A DNA stretch of 61,299 nucleotides from CAZQNF01 sp964403325 (GCA_964403325.1 CAYOFO010000001.1:1-61299); one strand, 5' to 3'. Positions 8,772-16,689 are shown, counted from the stretch's first letter. Program-made: numbers and translations. The notes: generated by a model from the sequence alone, not told the origin.

Positions 8772-9505
8772 GTGAAAAATATTTTTGTATTTTTTATTTC
8801 GCTTGTCCTGGTCTTGGTACCTCTCTCTGGAGCTCTAGCAAACAAAGTTCCTTTAGCAAGTACAAAAAATCTCTATCTTACATTTGACGCTGACATGACT
8901 CCATATATGAAAAAAGAACTTTTGGCGGGGAAAGTAAAATAGTGGTACAATCCAAAAATTTTAGCTATCTTGATCAAGAGCGTGTCTCCTCAACTATCTT
9001 TATAACAGGGGTGTTTGCTGAAGTATACCCATATGTTGTTAGAGATTGGGCGTATAATCCACTTTTTATCATTGGGGATCATAGTTATAGTCATCCGGGA
9101 TTTACGAAACATGGCTACAGTTTAACATCTGTTAGTTCGACGATCGAAAAAATTGACCAAATCGTTCACACTCAAACTATTTTGCAGAAATTGATCGGCT
9201 ATTACCCGACATTATTTCGTTTCCCAGGACTTTGTCATTCTGTAGAAGACGACCGGTTGGTTGAGCGGCTTCATCTTACGGTTGTTGATGCAGACGATGT
9301 TTCCGGGGATGCTTTTTCGAAAAATAAAGACGATGTAGTAAAACAAGTGCTGAAACAGCTCGGGAATAATGCGGTTATTCTTTTTCACACCGGCGGTCCA
9401 CACGCTAGGGTCACTTTTGATGGCATAAAAACACTTGTTCCAATTTTAAAGAAACAAGGCTTTGGTTTTAAAAGCATTGAAACAATAAGTTTTGAAAAAC
9501 CGTAA
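8772..9505 (+). pseudogene. NodB-type polysaccharide deacetylase, broken by a stop and a frameshift
   Basis: From GTG at 8772 the frame gives a signal peptide (MKNIFVFFISLVLVLVPLSG) and the first deacetylase motif, LYLTFDADMTPYM, then meets TAG at 8940-8942 after GKVK. Similarity goes on in that frame as WYNPKILAIL and then shifts by one base to DQERVSSTIFITGVFAE. Later motifs are present in the second frame: GDHSYSHPGF (metal-binding HxxxH), LFRFPG and VILFHTGG. The family removes acetyl groups from wall or capsule sugars outside the membrane. Two separate lesions argue for true decay over one sequencing error. It is the only plus-strand gene in this block. Confidence 0.75.
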
Positions 9506-9563
9506 AGCAATGAATATAAAATCAAAACAGACATGTTTCCATCGCTTTTGACGGCATTAAAAT

Positions 9564-9591
9564 AATTCGACTGACGGTGTTCGGTCGGATT
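9564..9591 (-). terminator. Hairpin terminator, family 1
   Basis: Arms AATTCGACTGA and the complement ending at 9591 pair over about 11 positions with two wobbles; on the minus strand a moderately T-rich tract follows. It lies downstream of the minus-strand gene ending at 9663 and downstream of the plus-strand deacetylase remnant, so it could serve both. Sequence is related to the hairpin at 5280. Confidence 0.55.
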
Positions 9592-9662
9592 CACAGAAAG
9601 GAAGCTCTGAGAGACAGGTGCTCTAAGTTGTAATAAATTTGGCTAAGATTGTTGAAAATACT

Positions 9663-10250
9663 TTAATATTTTTTGAGCATAGACTGGGATTGGATAAATC
9701 CCAGTACTGCTTGATAAAAATCCTCTGCAGTATAACTATAGTGTGAACAGAATTTCTCTATTTCTTCTTGAGACATCCCAACGATGCGTCTAATAGTACG
9801 ATTTTGGTCTCGTATTCTCCTTAGCTCGTAAGTAAACAGCAGGACAATGAAGTTAGTTTGTTTAATATTATCTATTGCTTCTGAAGCGCTATTCAAAACA
9901 TCTTTAAATTCAGAAAGAAATTTTGGTGGTGCTGGCTGTGGATTTTCTTCGATGAACATTAAAATCCATTCCGGTGTTTGGGCTGAAATGTCAGCTTCGT
10001 TAGCTAATTTTTTTAATTCATAAGCAATAAATTTTGGAATAAGAACTTCGTTGTATCCATGATTTTTTTGTTTCGCCTGTTCGACAAGTTTTACGAATAG
10101 CCTTTTTACCGCATAAGCTTCGTAGACCTTATCCGTAACATCGTCACCGTTTTGGAAGCCCTCCAAATTTTTATTTATTATGGCTATAACTGCTTTAGTA
10201 AATTCAGATCGTACCTCAGCCCGCGCTACGGGAGAATCTTCATGTGACAT
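9663..10250 (-). CDS. Hypothetical helical protein
   Basis: A 195-residue cytoplasmic protein with a strongly helical, charged composition and no signal peptide or membrane segment. It has a central Pro-rich break (EENPQPAPPKFLSEF, around residue 110) between two helical halves. The C-terminal half contains YELRRIRDQNRTIRRIVGMSQEE, which has the look of a nucleic-acid or protein contact surface but is not a known motif. I do not recognise a family. The gene stands alone between a family 1 hairpin and the broken cupin gene. Confidence 0.6.
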   Translation of the reverse strand: MSHEDSPVARAEVRSEFTKAVIAIINKNLEGFQNGDDVTDKVYEAYAVKRLFVKLVEQAKQKNHGYNEVLIPKFIAYELKKLANEADISAQTPEWILMFIEENPQPAPPKFLSEFKDVLNSASEAIDNIKQTNFIVLLFTYELRRIRDQNRTIRRIVGMSQEEIEKFCSHYSYTAEDFYQAVLGFIQSQSMLKKY

Positions 10251-10354
10251 ACATTATGATTATTTTGAAAAGTCAAACTTAGTGTAGCAATTTTTTCTCT
10301 TTTAGTCATTAAAACAAAAATTCGAATATTTAAAAACCGAAAAGCGCTCTTTTT

Positions 10355-11053
10355 CTAACAGCTCAATTGAACGTATTTAAAATAGACTTTATCCTTTGAA
10401 ACAAAAATTGGCACAAATGCCCCGTTACTCATGTAAATCGCTCCCGATAATTTATCGTAATCAATATTTTCACTTTGTGGCAAAGTAAAGGTCGTCTCGG
10501 TTGGTCTGGTTTTTGCAAACTTCTTTTGCCAATCTGGGACTAGTGTCACCGTTAACCCGTCTGGTCCTTCTTTGTCTGTCGGCATAGGGGACACTTTAAT
10601 ATTGAGTTGTCCAAACTTTTTAAACGACAATGTCCGTTGACCATTTTTTACTGTAATAGCTTGCAGCGTAAGTTTGTTTGTAAATGATGGGTTTTTATCC
10701 GTTTTTAAAAGCAGTCGCTTGTCTTGCCTATTAAGAACTTGTTTGATTACCAGGAATTCCACCTGCTGATCTGTTTCATTAGAGAATGTATGTGGCGTTT
10801 GTCCTGTTTCAGCAATATCTCCTCGTCTCAATACACAACTCTTAGTCTCACCATTTTCAAGCCAGGGGGCTGTTAATTCTCCTTGGATGACATAAATCGT
10901 TTCCTAAATTTTTTCGTGATGATGCCAAAATTGAGTGGTATGGGGCGCCTGTTCGTTATGACGAATTTCATATTCATTAAACAGGTAGTAATGCACGTTG
11001 ATCCCTTCCGGTTTCACTATGTGGAGAGCATTTTTTGAATTAGTAATTTTCAT
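10355..11053 (-). pseudogene. Cupin-domain protein interrupted by an in-frame TAG
   Basis: From ATG at 11053 the frame reads MKITNSKNALHIVKPEGINV, with the first cupin motif HTTQFWHHHEKI at about residue 48, then TAG at 10904-10906. The same frame continues as ETIYVIQGELTAPW, completing the motif, then LRRGDIAETGQTPHTFSNET (second cupin motif) and a C-terminal beta-rich extension ending at 10355. All metal-ligand positions (two His plus a later His) are intact, and one base change would restore the gene; Glu is the likely original residue at the stop (inference). TAG is also the final stop of this gene, so recoding of TAG is not supported. Confidence 0.75.
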
Positions 11054-11116
11054 AGATGCTACCCATGCTACTACTTAGTTAGATCATTTACAATATACGA
11101 ATAATCAGAATGAAAA

Positions 11117-11136
11117 AATGTCCTAGATTAGGCATT
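11117..11136 (-). terminator. Hairpin terminator, family 2
   Basis: AATG-T-CCTA pairs with TAGG-CATT around a three-base loop with one bulged T. On the minus strand a run of six T follows. It sits downstream of the acetyltransferase gene ending at 11208. The core resembles the hairpin at 14201-14224. Confidence 0.6.
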
Positions 11137-11207
11137 ATTTTGATGCGATTCCACGATGCTCCCGCTCGTAGATAAAGTTAGTACTTTCTTGTATAAAAAT
11201 TTGATGG

Positions 11208-11930
11208 CTATTCAGCTAATAGTAGAGACCAATCCTCGATGCCTTTGTCTAGAGTTAGGTTCTCGTTAGGAACACGTTTAAGTTGTATTCCAACATAACC
11301 TAGTTTAAGATAGCCGTTAATTTTTTTTAAATCTAACAGTGGAACAAGTACAGTTTTATACGCAGTAGCAGGTTTATCGTTTTCGACTTCAGAGCTGTTA
11401 ATTTTTTTTTGCATCAAAAATTCATCGAAATTTTTGCCATAACTTATTATTTTTTTAACCATAAATCCATCTCTGAATCTAGATAGTAGGGAAGGTAAAT
11501 TTTTGGTATTGGCCATAGCCGCTATATATTTACATTTTTCGGCAATTGCATATCGCTCGCCCATGCCAGTTAGTTGGCGGGCCAAACCCTGTTTACGAAA
11601 TTGGGGTGCAACAGCGAGACATGCTAGATAAGCCGCTTTTGCACCCCGCTCGTCAATATAGAACCCTATTTCACAAGTAGCAATGATGTGCTGGTCTTTG
11701 GGTATAGCATAAAAATGGCTTTCCCCTGATTGAAGAGCCATCAGACTATCTTTGGCTTTTTTGTTTACCCATTCCCTTGGTGTCGGTTTAAGTTCGTGGA
11801 TGGGGTCTGTTTGGTATGCAAGGCACGCGTTAAAAAAATCAACAAGTCCTTCTTCAGTTGTTAATTCTTTCAAATAAAACTTAGTATCTTTATTGTCGAG
11901 AGTTAAGTCGATGGGAATTTCTTTGGGCAT
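11208..11930 (-). CDS. GNAT-family N-acetyltransferase
   Basis: From ATG at 11930 the product is 240 residues. The GNAT core is clear: IATCEIGFYIDERG, then AAYLACLAVAPQFRKQGLAR (beta 4 and the acetyl-CoA pyrophosphate loop QxxxQGLAR near residue 118), then a helix and KCKYIAAMANTKN. An N-terminal helical region precedes it and about 60 residues follow. The open frame extends to 12002, but the extra 24 residues are encoded by repeat copy C, so that start is rejected. The acceptor substrate is unknown. It is a single-gene module followed by its own hairpin. Confidence 0.8.
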   Translation of the reverse strand: MPKEIPIDLTLDNKDTKFYLKELTTEEGLVDFFNACLAYQTDPIHELKPTPREWVNKKAKDSLMALQSGESHFYAIPKDQHIIATCEIGFYIDERGAKAAYLACLAVAPQFRKQGLARQLTGMGERYAIAEKCKYIAAMANTKNLPSLLSRFRDGFMVKKIISYGKNFDEFLMQKKINSSEVENDKPATAYKTVLVPLLDLKKINGYLKLGYVGIQLKRVPNENLTLDKGIEDWSLLLAE

Positions 11931-11934
11931 AATA

Positions 11935-12039
11935 CTGGATTTAAAGAAATGGGGGAGTGTTGGTATATTACAGACATAGCTTAGTTTACTCTCCAGTGGC
12001 ACTCACTATATATTTTACTCTGCAGTGTCACTTACTATA
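11935..12039. repeat. Dispersed spacer repeat, copy C, with a tandem 26-bp motif
   Basis: Half of the spacer unit: a block GATTTAAAGAAATGGGGGAG, TGTTGGTATATT, then the 26-bp motif twice at 11985-12010 and 12014-12039 (CTCCAGTGGCACTCACTATA in the first, CTGCAGTGTCACTTACTATA in the second). The core AGTGNCACT is itself palindromic. The unit lies directly upstream of the acetyltransferase gene. Confidence 0.65.
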
Positions 12040-12081
12040 TAAATATAACTTTTGCTTGGGCTCTTTAATTTAAAACAGTCT

Positions 12082-12894
12082 TTATAAAGCAATACTTCTT
12101 CCTAAAATTATCACATAGACAATAAAACCAATAACACCGGCCGCTATCCAAGCGTTGCTCGCTTGTGGCATTGAGGAATTTTGATTTGGTCTAAAACGAT
12201 CTACCCAGGCTGTTACCCAAACTAACCAGGCAGTGCCTCCAAATGAAGATGCGACTCCGGCGATAAGTAGTATGGTCAGTCCTCCGACCGGGTTAAGCAA
12301 ACTGGCAAGACAACTAGTGATGCCTCCAGCCAGGTAGGGGATAAACGTCAGTCCGAAAGCTTTTCTTTTTCGTAAGGATTTTTCAATGCCAATAAATGGT
12401 TGAATTTGTTGTCCAGATAGAAAGATGGCCAGCGACGACAGGCATAGCCCTAAAAGAGTAAGTCCGATTTGCCAGGCAATTAGTGGTGTAAGGTTTGTAA
12501 TGAAGCGATACCAGTCACCAAAGCCGCCAAAAGGTGAAACCATTAAGTAACCCCCTGCCTGAAACAAATTAATACTCATGAGCAGCCAACAGAAATAACG
12601 AGTATTTGGAGTAAGATTTTTTTTAAGTCGAAGTACTGCTAAGAAAATAAAACTAAACAAAATATTAGCCATAGTTCCTCCAGCCTCAACTATTCGAATA
12701 GCTACCCAAGACAAATTAGATTCGTTACAGTCAAAATAATCAGAGGCTAAAGCAATCGTTTTTCCGTCAACAATTTTACAGGCGATCCCATGCCCCAGTC
12801 CTTCGTGGATAACAGCAGTACATAAATAGGCCAGGATACCAATTGCAACAATGGTTAAGATTTGTTTATAAAAAAATATTTTAGATTTTTTCAT
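12082..12894 (-). CDS. Multi-pass membrane protein with a metallopeptidase-like HEGLGH motif
   Basis: A 270-residue membrane protein with about six or seven helices. In the first helix it has VIHEGLGHGIACKIVDG, similar to the zinc site of M50-type intramembrane proteases except that three residues, not two, separate HE from the second His. A later helix contains EAGGTMANILFSFIF, which could supply further ligands, and GGFGDWYRF follows. Whether it is an active peptidase cannot be decided; many CPR membrane proteins carry similar variants. The gene stands alone on the minus strand with spacer repeats on both sides. Confidence 0.65.
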   Translation of the reverse strand: MKKSKIFFYKQILTIVAIGILAYLCTAVIHEGLGHGIACKIVDGKTIALASDYFDCNESNLSWVAIRIVEAGGTMANILFSFIFLAVLRLKKNLTPNTRYFCWLLMSINLFQAGGYLMVSPFGGFGDWYRFITNLTPLIAWQIGLTLLGLCLSSLAIFLSGQQIQPFIGIEKSLRKRKAFGLTFIPYLAGGITSCLASLLNPVGGLTILLIAGVASSFGGTAWLVWVTAWVDRFRPNQNSSMPQASNAWIAAGVIGFIVYVIILGRSIAL

Positions 12895-12939
12895 GTAAGA
12901 AATATTTTAGAATACCCGTGTTCCAATCTCTAAAATTGC

Positions 12940-13000
12940 GGCACAGAACATTAGAGGGTTGGTTTTAAATGATGGTATTGGTCATGTTTGTTAGCGCTAC
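12940..13000. repeat. Possible degenerate spacer repeat, copy E
   Basis: A weak match to the middle block of copy D: GAACATTAGAGGGTTGGTTTTAA followed by GATGGTATTGG aligns with the GGACAGTGTTAGAGCTGGGTTTTAA and ATGGGGGAATGTTGG part at 13594-13635. The tRNA-like end, hairpin and 26-bp motif are not visible. Confidence 0.3.
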
Positions 13001-13036
13001 AGGCGAACCTTGCTTGAGCTCAAGAAATGTGAAATT

Positions 13037-13471
13037 TTATGATTTACGTTTTATTGCCAGCTTAATGATTTTTTCTAATTCTTTGGTATTAATATCAGAA
13101 AGTTTGTTAATATAGAGGCAGCCGCCTCCTTCTTTATATTTACCTAATTTTAAAAGGAAATCGTTCTCTCCTTTATTCACTTTCAGACCGCCTTGCGTCA
13201 TCTGGAAAACTTTTAAGCCGTAGAGAGCTATATTTTGTTTGCGAGGAGAAAAACCTATCTTCATCCATTCGGCTGTTTTTCCATTGGCGTAAGTATACTT
13301 CTTGCGACCAAAACCAACAATCGATGCACCCCACATTTCCGGCTTAGATTTACTTACTTTTTCCATCATTCTACAGATGACCAAGCAATCCGCGCGCTTT
13401 TCATCATGCTTGATTGTATCCAAAAAGGATTCAACACTCGCTTTAGTAAGTTTTGTTTTTAATTCTCCCAT
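13037..13471 (-). CDS. DUF1801-type protein
   Basis: From ATG at 13471 the 144-residue product begins MGELKTKLTKASVESFLDTI and has the features of the DUF1801 (YdhG-like) family: a helical start, RADCLVICRMMEKVSKSKPE, the strand pair around EMWGASIVGFGRKKY, WMKIGFSPRKQNIALYG and a C-terminal GGGCLYINKLSDINTKEL. Proteins of this fold are small and cytoplasmic and their biochemical role is unknown. The longer open frame to 13546 would add residues encoded by an AT-rich spacer and the tRNA-like part of repeat D, so it is not used. Confidence 0.8.
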   Translation of the reverse strand: MGELKTKLTKASVESFLDTIKHDEKRADCLVICRMMEKVSKSKPEMWGASIVGFGRKKYTYANGKTAEWMKIGFSPRKQNIALYGLKVFQMTQGGLKVNKGENDFLLKLGKYKEGGGCLYINKLSDINTKELEKIIKLAIKRKS

Positions 13472-13510
13472 AGACAAAAAAAATTTACTTCTGATTTTAT
13501 AGATTAATAT

Positions 13511-13681
13511 ATACCACGAGGTTCGAATCCCATCCAGGGTTAACAAAAAATATAACTTAAATTAGCCATATTTTTTCGAGATCCGCATCGTGGACAGTGT
13601 TAGAGCTGGGTTTTAAGAGATGGGGGAATGTTGGTATATTCCAGAGATGGTTTATTTTATTCTCCAGTGTTACTCACTATA
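13511..13681. repeat. Dispersed spacer repeat, copy D (most complete), with tRNA-3'-like end
   Basis: Plus-strand order: T-arm-like GAGGTTCGAATCCCATCC (13519-13536), AGGGTTAAC, a decayed AT-rich hairpin (13546-13576), GCATCGTGGACAGTGTTAG (13585-13603), a G-rich block, and the 26-bp motif at 13656-13681. It shares the first half with copy B and the second half with copies A and C. The 230-base spacer holds no gene. Confidence 0.7.
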
Positions 13682-13701
13682 ACATCTTCAACAAGCAATA
13701 A

Positions 13702-14121
13702 TTATTTTACTTTTCGATATTCAACAGTGTTCCCTTTGAAAGCCGAATGGGCTGGCTCTATTTTAAAAGGCTCATTATAACCGCCCTTATGGAGAAGTAT
13801 TGGTTCTCCATTCTTGTTTTCTATCACAAGCCCAGAATGAGCAACTAAATTATCAATAAAAACAAGAGCCACATCACCTTTAGCAGGCGCCTTTGTTTTT
13901 TCAAGGTAGGAAACTTGGTGGTACATATCTTCTGGAGAAATACCTTTCGGGGTATCGAAACTTAAACCACTTAAGTATGCGGCAGCGCCGTGGCAATTAA
14001 TTTTTACCCCCATAAGTTCAAGGTTTTCAACCTTTCGGGAAAGCGCGGGGTCAAATTTTTCTAATTCTATCCTTGTTTCTTCACTAATCAAATTTTCTTT
14101 AGTCTGAAATTCACAATCCAT
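13702..14121 (-). CDS. NlpC/P60-like cysteine hydrolase, small
   Basis: A 139-residue protein with the residue pattern of the papain-like NlpC/P60 fold: NCHGAAAYLSGL near residue 42 (nucleophile Cys), AHSGLVIENKNG near 94 (catalytic His) and ILLHKGGYNEPF near 107 (third polar position). Family members usually cut peptidoglycan peptide links. There is no signal peptide, so it may act inside the cell, be released by lysis, or have another amide substrate. It follows the broken kinase gene on the same strand, with a double hairpin between them. Confidence 0.65.
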   Translation of the reverse strand: MDCEFQTKENLISEETRIELEKFDPALSRKVENLELMGVKINCHGAAAYLSGLSFDTPKGISPEDMYHQVSYLEKTKAPAKGDVALVFIDNLVAHSGLVIENKNGEPILLHKGGYNEPFKIEPAHSAFKGNTVEYRKVK

Positions 14122-14171
14122 ATGATTATTAATGTGTAAATCTTTCTTATTTTATTATTTATTACTAAATT

Positions 14172-14224
14172 TTTCAATTCTAATAAACATTAGAATTGAA
14201 ATAATGCCCTAGGTTGGGCATTAT
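14172..14224 (-). terminator. Double hairpin, family 2 terminator region
   Basis: Two adjacent perfect hairpins: a 13-bp stem with loop AAAC (14172-14201, TTTCAATTCTAAT and complement) and a 9-bp stem ATAATGCCC with GGGCATTAT (14201-14224). They lie downstream of the kinase gene on the minus strand. The second resembles the hairpin at 11117. Confidence 0.65.
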
Positions 14225-14278
14225 GTGAGGGTGAGTGTACAATGCTCGCATAAGCGGATGGCTTCAAAACTTTTTTAG

Positions 14279-15232
14279 CTAGAAATCGAGTCTTTTCTCA
14301 AAATTTAACAACTCTTTAAGCATTTTATCAGCATCCCACTTTTTTCGTTTAATAATTATATAATCTTCAATAATACTAAAGAAATCTAAGATTTTCTTAA
14401 CTGCATAAATCCTTTCTAAAACCACGTGGTCAGGATTGCCTTTATAGTATGTATCCAAAAATAAATTTTGGTGTCTTTTACTGAATTTGCAACCGGCAAA
14501 TAAATTTCCAATATCAGTTTCTGGTATGTCCACCCCTCCACATTCCCAGTCAATAAGAAATGCTTTGTTACCTAAATCCAATATATTCTCTTTCTTCAAA
14601 TCAGCATGCACAATACAAAATTTTTTTATGTTATCAAAACAAATTAGATCATTGAAGTGTTTGCCCAATTTATCCTTTATTTTATTATAAGTTTCAATCA
14701 CTTTTTTTATACCTGGCAAATCAATATGTTTTTCAATTTGTTTGTCTTCACCATTGGCATACTCATTATATATATCACAAGTATAGGGAAGTTTATCATT
14801 AGGTGGAAATGTATTACCTGGTTTTTTAAATGTAGCAAAAGTATGTAATTTTTTTAGTGTTTTTGCCAAACTAATTACGTGAATATCCTGTATACTCTTT
14901 AGCGGGGATCCTTCTTTATACTGAACAATCGTAAAATGCTGTTTTAAAGCATTATTCTTATTAAGGCAGTATATTTTCGGAGCAATTTTTAGCGGTTCAA
15001 TATTTTTTAATATTTTATATTCTTTTTATTTAACGCCCCAACTATTCTTTTGCGGATAAAAATTTACACGAGCAAGATATTTTTTTCCTTTGGTATCTAT
15101 TAGATAAAGATGTGTACCACCACCTGACTTGAAATAGGATATTTTACAAATCTTTCCAAGTGGAATAATTTTCTCGTTTTTTAACAAATTATCTAAAAAT
15201 TCAATTGTACCATTATGTTCATTCATATACAT
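14279..15232 (-). pseudogene. Aminoglycoside/choline-type phosphotransferase interrupted by an in-frame TAA
   Basis: From ATG at 15232 the frame encodes the N-lobe (THLYLIDTKGKKYLARVNF, with the likely ATP-site Lys) and ends at TAA 15026-15028. The same frame goes on without shift as KEYKILKNIEPLKIAPKIYC and continues to 14279. The C-lobe has the Brenner motif CIVHADLKKENIL and the metal site AFLIDWECGG, both typical of the APH/choline-kinase family, so catalytic residues are intact. One base change would restore a protein of about 317 residues. The substrate might be a drug, a sugar or choline; not decidable here. Confidence 0.75.
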
Positions 15233-15256
15233 AATAGTACACCCTTTTTGTAAAAA

Positions 15257-15274
15257 GTTCGAATCCCAACCTCC
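15257..15274 (+). repeat. tRNA-3'-end-like fragment
   Basis: GTTCGAATCCCAACCTCC has the T-loop and 3' arm of a tRNA but lacks any pairing 5' half; the bases upstream are AT-rich. It resembles the 3' end of the tRNA-Asn gene at 23005, but in the opposite orientation. It may be an attachment-site remnant. Confidence 0.4.
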
Positions 15275-15376
15275 TGTTTTTTCTCAAAAATTTTCTTTAC
15301 TAAAATTAGCTAATTTTTTTTAAAATTTGGCATAAAAAAGTACTTCAAAACCTTTCTTTTTAGCTAATTTAAAAAG

Positions 15377-15400
15377 AAAAATAGGTTTTAAGCCTATTTT
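15377..15400 (-). terminator. Hairpin terminator
   Basis: AAAATAGG and CCTATTTT form a stem with A and T flanks; on the minus strand it follows the gene that ends at 15505. The 272-base spacer otherwise holds AT-rich sequence and the tRNA-like fragment. Confidence 0.55.
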
Positions 15401-15504
15401 GTTCTTGTTTGCTCCCCAAAATAAACGAGTTCAGAACCATAAATTGGAAAGCGTTGCTAGACGCTATTGAGCTTTTGCCTCGATTTGAAATGGCGTTTGC
15501 CTGA

Positions 15505-16620
15505 TTATAAAGTTTCCCGCAACTTCTCAACTGGCTCTTTAAATGCTTTTACCATTCTTAAGGTTGCGTCAATCAGAAAGGGGTTAATCTTCGACCAATA
15601 CTCACTATCATAAGCATCCACTCCATCCATTTGAAACTTAATACGAGATGTAACTTTATCGTCCTTTCTTTCCCAAGTAAGCGAGCCGCCAAAATCCATT
15701 TCAATTTTTTCCTTCATTGCTAGAAAGAAGTCAAAAATTCTTTTATTCTCTTCTTTTGTACCACGGTTTATATAGACTTCGGCACGAGCGTATTTTTGAG
15801 AAACAACCAAGTTAATTCCTATGCCACCTATTCCAAGGGCTGACACGGGTATCCATTGTGCAGTTGTTGGGCTTACATTGCCACACAAATTATTTTGTCT
15901 ATTTATTTCCTTTAAAAACTGAGTCCAAAACAGCTGTCTTGCGTGTTCGCTTTTATTTATGGCCTCCTCATTATTAAGATCTTCACGTTGTTTGTCGGCC
16001 ATTTTGATTGTGTAATCTTCTACTTCTTTAACTGGTAAAATTTGCTCAAAGGAAAAAAACATCTGGTCGGAATGCTTATAGGCCGAAGCTCTAAAACACT
16101 GGAGGCGTAGGCCGTAATTAAAGAGCCATACGACGGTAGAGGTAACTTCCTTGCGAAACTCGCCTGCAACCATGATAATTCTTTGTTTGCTGCCACTATT
16201 AAGCTTCTTTTCAAAATCTTCATCCCCAAAAAAGTCGGCAAGAACATCTTCGCAATTATCTGTTCTGCTGCATTTGGTAAGATAGGCACGAAAAATATCT
16301 TTAATATTTTGTACGGTCAGGCTTGAACAGTAGGAGGCGTATTTAATCGCCTGCCAGACCACGTCTTTACCAGAACTATCGAGCTTGTTTTCAATAATGA
16401 CAAGGTTACCTTGTTTGTCTAAAGCTAGCAGGTCAAGTCGTTCACTTGTGCCATCAAAACCATCAAATTCCTTTTGAATTACAAGAAGTTCTTCACCAAA
16501 AATATCTGGCTTTTGAGCAATCCATTCTTGCAGGTCTTGGCGTTCTTTTAGGCCAAGGGACTTAAATGTTACATGCTCTAAGGCCTCCATTTGGTTGCTT
16601 TGTTTATTGAGAATATACAT
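15505..16620 (-). CDS. DUF4268-type protein with a PD-(D/E)XK nuclease-like N-terminal domain
   Basis: The 371-residue protein has a nuclease-like core in its first half: ERLDLLALDKQGNLVIIENK (about residues 59-78) gives the D...ExK signature of PD-(D/E)XK enzymes, followed by DVVWQAIKYASYCSS. The second half (about 215-371), with ARAEVYINRGTKEENKRIF and GGSLTWERKDDK, fits DUF4268. Such proteins are often found in defence islands and may cut DNA, but activity here is inferred. The gene is transcribed away from the 425-residue gene at 16690, with 69 bases between the two starts, so the two may share a regulatory region. Confidence 0.75.
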   Translation of the reverse strand: MYILNKQSNQMEALEHVTFKSLGLKERQDLQEWIAQKPDIFGEELLVIQKEFDGFDGTSERLDLLALDKQGNLVIIENKLDSSGKDVVWQAIKYASYCSSLTVQNIKDIFRAYLTKCSRTDNCEDVLADFFGDEDFEKKLNSGSKQRIIMVAGEFRKEVTSTVVWLFNYGLRLQCFRASAYKHSDQMFFSFEQILPVKEVEDYTIKMADKQREDLNNEEAINKSEHARQLFWTQFLKEINRQNNLCGNVSPTTAQWIPVSALGIGGIGINLVVSQKYARAEVYINRGTKEENKRIFDFFLAMKEKIEMDFGGSLTWERKDDKVTSRIKFQMDGVDAYDSEYWSKINPFLIDATLRMVKAFKEPVEKLRETL

Positions 16621-16689
16621 ATCGTAGTTTAATATTGATTTTATATCAGTTTCTGATATTCTTTACAATAGTTTACTTTTGTAAAGAAT

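Noticed and set aside
8940..10906. TAG recoded as an amino acid
   Set aside because: TAG is the normal end of other genes, for example the sigma factor at 28916 and the cupin gene itself at 10355, and one of the in-frame stops is TAA.
11931..12002. N-terminal extension of the acetyltransferase
   Set aside because: Those residues are encoded by repeat copy C, which is also found in spacers that code for nothing.
5271..13681. CRISPR array
   Set aside because: The repeats are few, far apart and imperfect, with whole genes between them, and no cas genes are present.
2413..15274. Classical integron with attC sites
   Set aside because: The spacer repeats have no GTTRRRY/RYYYAAC pairs at the right places, and no IntI-type integrase is in the window; only the module style resembles cassettes.
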